From the NCBI GenBank assembly GCA_002385475.1, contig DGDO01000053.1, positions 1 to 13,744 of the forward strand: 13,744 bases of DNA. The letters are read 5' to 3'. The notes under the pieces are model-generated. The model saw only the letters and a program-made list of their open reading frames with translations. It was not told where the DNA came from and did no database searches. Made by a program: the position numbers and the translations under genes. This stretch comes from Candidatus Sordicultor fermentans. Its GTDB lineage: Bacteria; Atribacterota; Atribacteria; Atribacterales; Caldatribacteriaceae. Positions within the stretch are counted from its first letter, which is position 1. The number at the start of each line of letters is the position of its first letter. Positions 12,262 to 13,744 of the stretch are shown here, one piece after another.

Positions 12262-13491
12262 TTATCTCGAGAAAAACGGATTAAAGGTTTTATAATCTTC
12301 TACATTTATCTCCGTAGAAGGAGTGGCCCACTTAATACCTAAATCGGAAAAAAGAGCCTTTTTTTCAAAAGCTTCATCAATTATCTCGTCTATACCTTCC
12401 AGTACTGTCTTATATTCTCCATCTTCGGTTTCGAACTCTCTCACTGATTCCCGGGGAACAGGAACTATTTTCCCGGCCGATTCATAAGCACCATTTATTG
12501 CCACCACAAAAGGCCTTGAATTAGCCGGTGTAGACCACAGCTCTTCTATAAGACCTAATTGTTTCTGAGCGGTGACCCTAAAAACCTCCAGATGAGGATT
12601 TACTCCCTGGTTATCAAACTCCAGTACCTCTCCATGGTTTAAAACCACTTTAGTTTTTTCTGAGAATTCCCAGAAAGCCCTGCCTTTAGTTCCTACTATT
12701 TCCATGTAAGGATCCCTTGTCCTTTCGCTGGCATGGGTTACATAAAAATATACTTTAGCTCCATTAACGGCCTCGGCTTTTAAACAAGAAGTGTCTTCTG
12801 CTTCGATATAAGTATGTGCTCTATAAAATTCTGCTTTTACGGTTTTCAAGCTCGCCGATTCATTCATAGACGGACCAAGGAGATAAAGCATATTATTCAA
12901 ATAGTGGGCCAGAGCGTTGTGCATAGGGCCATCTAAGACGATGTGTCCATCATAAATGGTTTTCCCTGCCCACTCGTTTCTGGTATAATAAGATTTAAAC
13001 CTCGGCCAGCAAGCTTTGCAACTTATTTCTCTAATTTCTCCCAGTTCTCCCCTAAGAATAATCTCTTTCAGCTTTCTAATGGTTCGGGAATGAATCATAT
13101 GAAAACCCACCGAGCAGAATCTCTTCGTTCTTTTCTCTGTTTCGATAATTTTGTCCAGTTCCTGAATAGTAGGAGCAGGAGGCTTTTCCAGCAAAACGTT
13201 GTATCCACTTTCCATAGCTTTGATAGCCATCGGTGCGTGAGTATGAATGGCAGTGGGCAAAGTTATAACGTCTATTAGCTTTTTCCCTTTTTCTAAGAGC
13301 TCAGAGAAAGAATCGTATATTTCTATCCCCTCTCTCTTGAGCTCTTTCCGTGACTCGAAATTTTTCCTCTTATCTTCAACAACCACAGCTCCTAGCTTGA
13401 TATTTCCTTCTTCCTCGAGCTGCTTGATAAAATTTATATGTTCTTTAGCAAAGTTCCTAACTCCCACCACTGCAAAAAATACTTTTTCCAC
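12262..13491 (-). CDS. Gfo/Idh/MocA-family oxidoreductase (A)
   Basis: A 409-residue oxidoreductase, longer than its neighbour and clearly a different subfamily. The Rossmann start is KVFFAVVGVRNFAKEH; VITLPTAIHTHAPMAIKAMESGYNVLLEKPPAPT (75-108) contains the nucleotide-binding and EKP elements with Lys103. The active-site region is DGHIVLDGPMHNALAHYLNNMLYLLG (181-206), where Asp187, His191 and His196 are candidate catalytic residues. MEIVGTKGRAFWEFSE marks the late strand, and about 80 extra C-terminal residues end in KTFNPFFSR. The start is GTG at 13491 with AGGAAAG upstream. It begins 27 nt after the stop of the partial upstream gene, so it is internal to the operon. Two non-identical Gfo/Idh enzymes side by side are common where a keto-sugar is made and then reduced at another carbon, but the substrate is not visible here. 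Confidence 0.89.
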   Translation of the reverse strand: MEKVFFAVVGVRNFAKEHINFIKQLEEEGNIKLGAVVVEDKRKNFESRKELKREGIEIYDSFSELLEKGKKLIDVITLPTAIHTHAPMAIKAMESGYNVLLEKPPAPTIQELDKIIETEKRTKRFCSVGFHMIHSRTIRKLKEIILRGELGEIREISCKACWPRFKSYYTRNEWAGKTIYDGHIVLDGPMHNALAHYLNNMLYLLGPSMNESASLKTVKAEFYRAHTYIEAEDTSCLKAEAVNGAKVYFYVTHASERTRDPYMEIVGTKGRAFWEFSEKTKVVLNHGEVLEFDNQGVNPHLEVFRVTAQKQLGLIEELWSTPANSRPFVVAINGAYESAGKIVPVPRESVREFETEDGEYKTVLEGIDEIIDEAFEKKALFSDLGIKWATPSTEINVEDYKTFNPFFSR

Positions 13492-13518
13492 TGGACCACT
13501 TTCCTTTCCTTACTTTAT

Positions 13519-13708
13519 TTATAGTTTCCCGGCTCCCGCCTCACTGTTTACTATCGCTGGCACTGACATTACAGGATCGATTCTTAAAAACAAAGTAGGT
13601 TCCCAACCAACAGATGGCTCTAATTGGTCATCTACATTAACATCGTTGTGAGCTTTAAGGAGGTTAGCATAGAATGGCTGGCTGGAAGGATAGGATATAA
13701 CTGTGCCC
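13519..13708 (-). CDS. C-terminal end of an unrecognised protein, truncated by the contig edge
   Basis: About 63 genuine codons in frame to a TAA at 13519-13521. They begin with GTVISYPSSQPFYANLLKAH and end with IVNSEAGAGKL. The apparent start MCIRDR is translated adapter (13709-13725), so the true N-terminus lies outside the window. I do not recognise the family: there is no membrane helix and no obvious catalytic motif, and the segment is moderately acidic. It lies 27 nt upstream of the first Gfo/Idh gene in the same orientation, so it probably belongs to the same operon and pathway. Confidence 0.55.
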
Positions 13709-13744
13709 CTGTCTCTTATACACATATGCCGCTGCCGACGGAGA
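13709..13744. other. Nextera adapter read-through (mosaic end plus Read 1 adapter)
   Basis: CTGTCTCTTATACACAT (13709-13725) is the reverse complement of the Tn5/Nextera mosaic end. The following bases, containing GCTGCCGACG, match the Nextera Read 1 adapter with a few errors. It is library artefact and should be removed. It creates the false protein start MCIRDR on the minus strand. Confidence 0.96.

Noticed and set aside
12943..13278. 111-codon plus-strand open frame
   Set aside because: Fully antisense to the conserved Gfo/Idh oxidoreductase (A), with no ribosome site or recognisable motif.
13247..13651. 134-codon plus-strand open frame
   Set aside because: It lies antisense to the start of the first Gfo/Idh gene and the partial upstream gene; its Ser/Phe/Leu-rich translation is what antisense of this coding sequence gives, and it has no SD or family match.
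1..13744. CRISPR array, tRNA, rRNA, insertion sequence or phage genes
   Set aside because: No regularly spaced repeats, no tRNA-like cloverleaf, no rRNA sequence, and no transposase, integrase or phage protein could be recognised on either strand.

Overview
The window is about 13.7 kb of an AT-rich bacterial contig, probably metagenomic. Both ends carry Nextera transposon adapter sequence (1-12 and 13709-13744), so the biological insert is about 13-13708. The organism looks like an anaerobic bacterium. Shine-Dalgarno (SD) sites are strong, GTG and TTG starts are common, and fumarate-reductase-like and Old Yellow Enzyme-like reductases are present. Both solute-binding proteins have plain cleavable signal peptides with no lipobox cysteine, which favours a diderm or Thermotogota/Synergistota/Atribacterota-like cell over a typical Firmicute. 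The phylum cannot be fixed from this sequence.

Layout. Almost everything reads on the minus strand. From right to left, one long gene array runs: C-terminal end of an unrecognised protein (13519-13708); two different Gfo/Idh/MocA oxidoreductases (12262-13491, 11241-12236); a sugar-type ABC importer made of a binding protein (9819-11087) and two permeases (8858-9736, 8064-8861) with no ATPase gene; an Fe-S Old Yellow Enzyme-type reductase (6726-8042); a fumarate-reductase-like flavoprotein (4891-6714); a 2-keto-3-deoxygluconate-type PfkB kinase (3715-4680); and an IclR/KdgR-type regulator (2936-3715). Junctions are tight: ATGA overlap between the permeases, TAATG between kinase and regulator, and an 11-nt gap between the two reductases. 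The interruptions are a hairpin after the binding-protein gene, a roughly 150-nt leader before it, and a roughly 210-nt gap with two hairpins before the kinase.

Left of the regulator, 2258-2935 is a decayed stretch holding the C-terminal remnant of a DUF3160 gene. Then come a UPF0158 gene on the plus strand (1817-2257), a long divergent intergenic region, and the first two genes of a tripartite tricarboxylate transporter on the minus strand: tctC (267-1241) and the 5' part of tctB (13-218). A perfect 12-bp stem-loop separates them.

How it may work together (inference). The importer brings in a glycoside, sugar or sugar acid. The Gfo/Idh enzymes oxidise or reduce a hydroxyl/keto group. The two C=C-type flavin reductases act on an unsaturated or enone intermediate. 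The kinase phosphorylates a 2-keto-3-deoxy-sugar acid for aldol cleavage, and the IclR protein senses an intermediate. The unusual part is two carbon-carbon double-bond reductases inside a sugar-acid catabolic operon. That is the best candidate here for an undescribed pathway.
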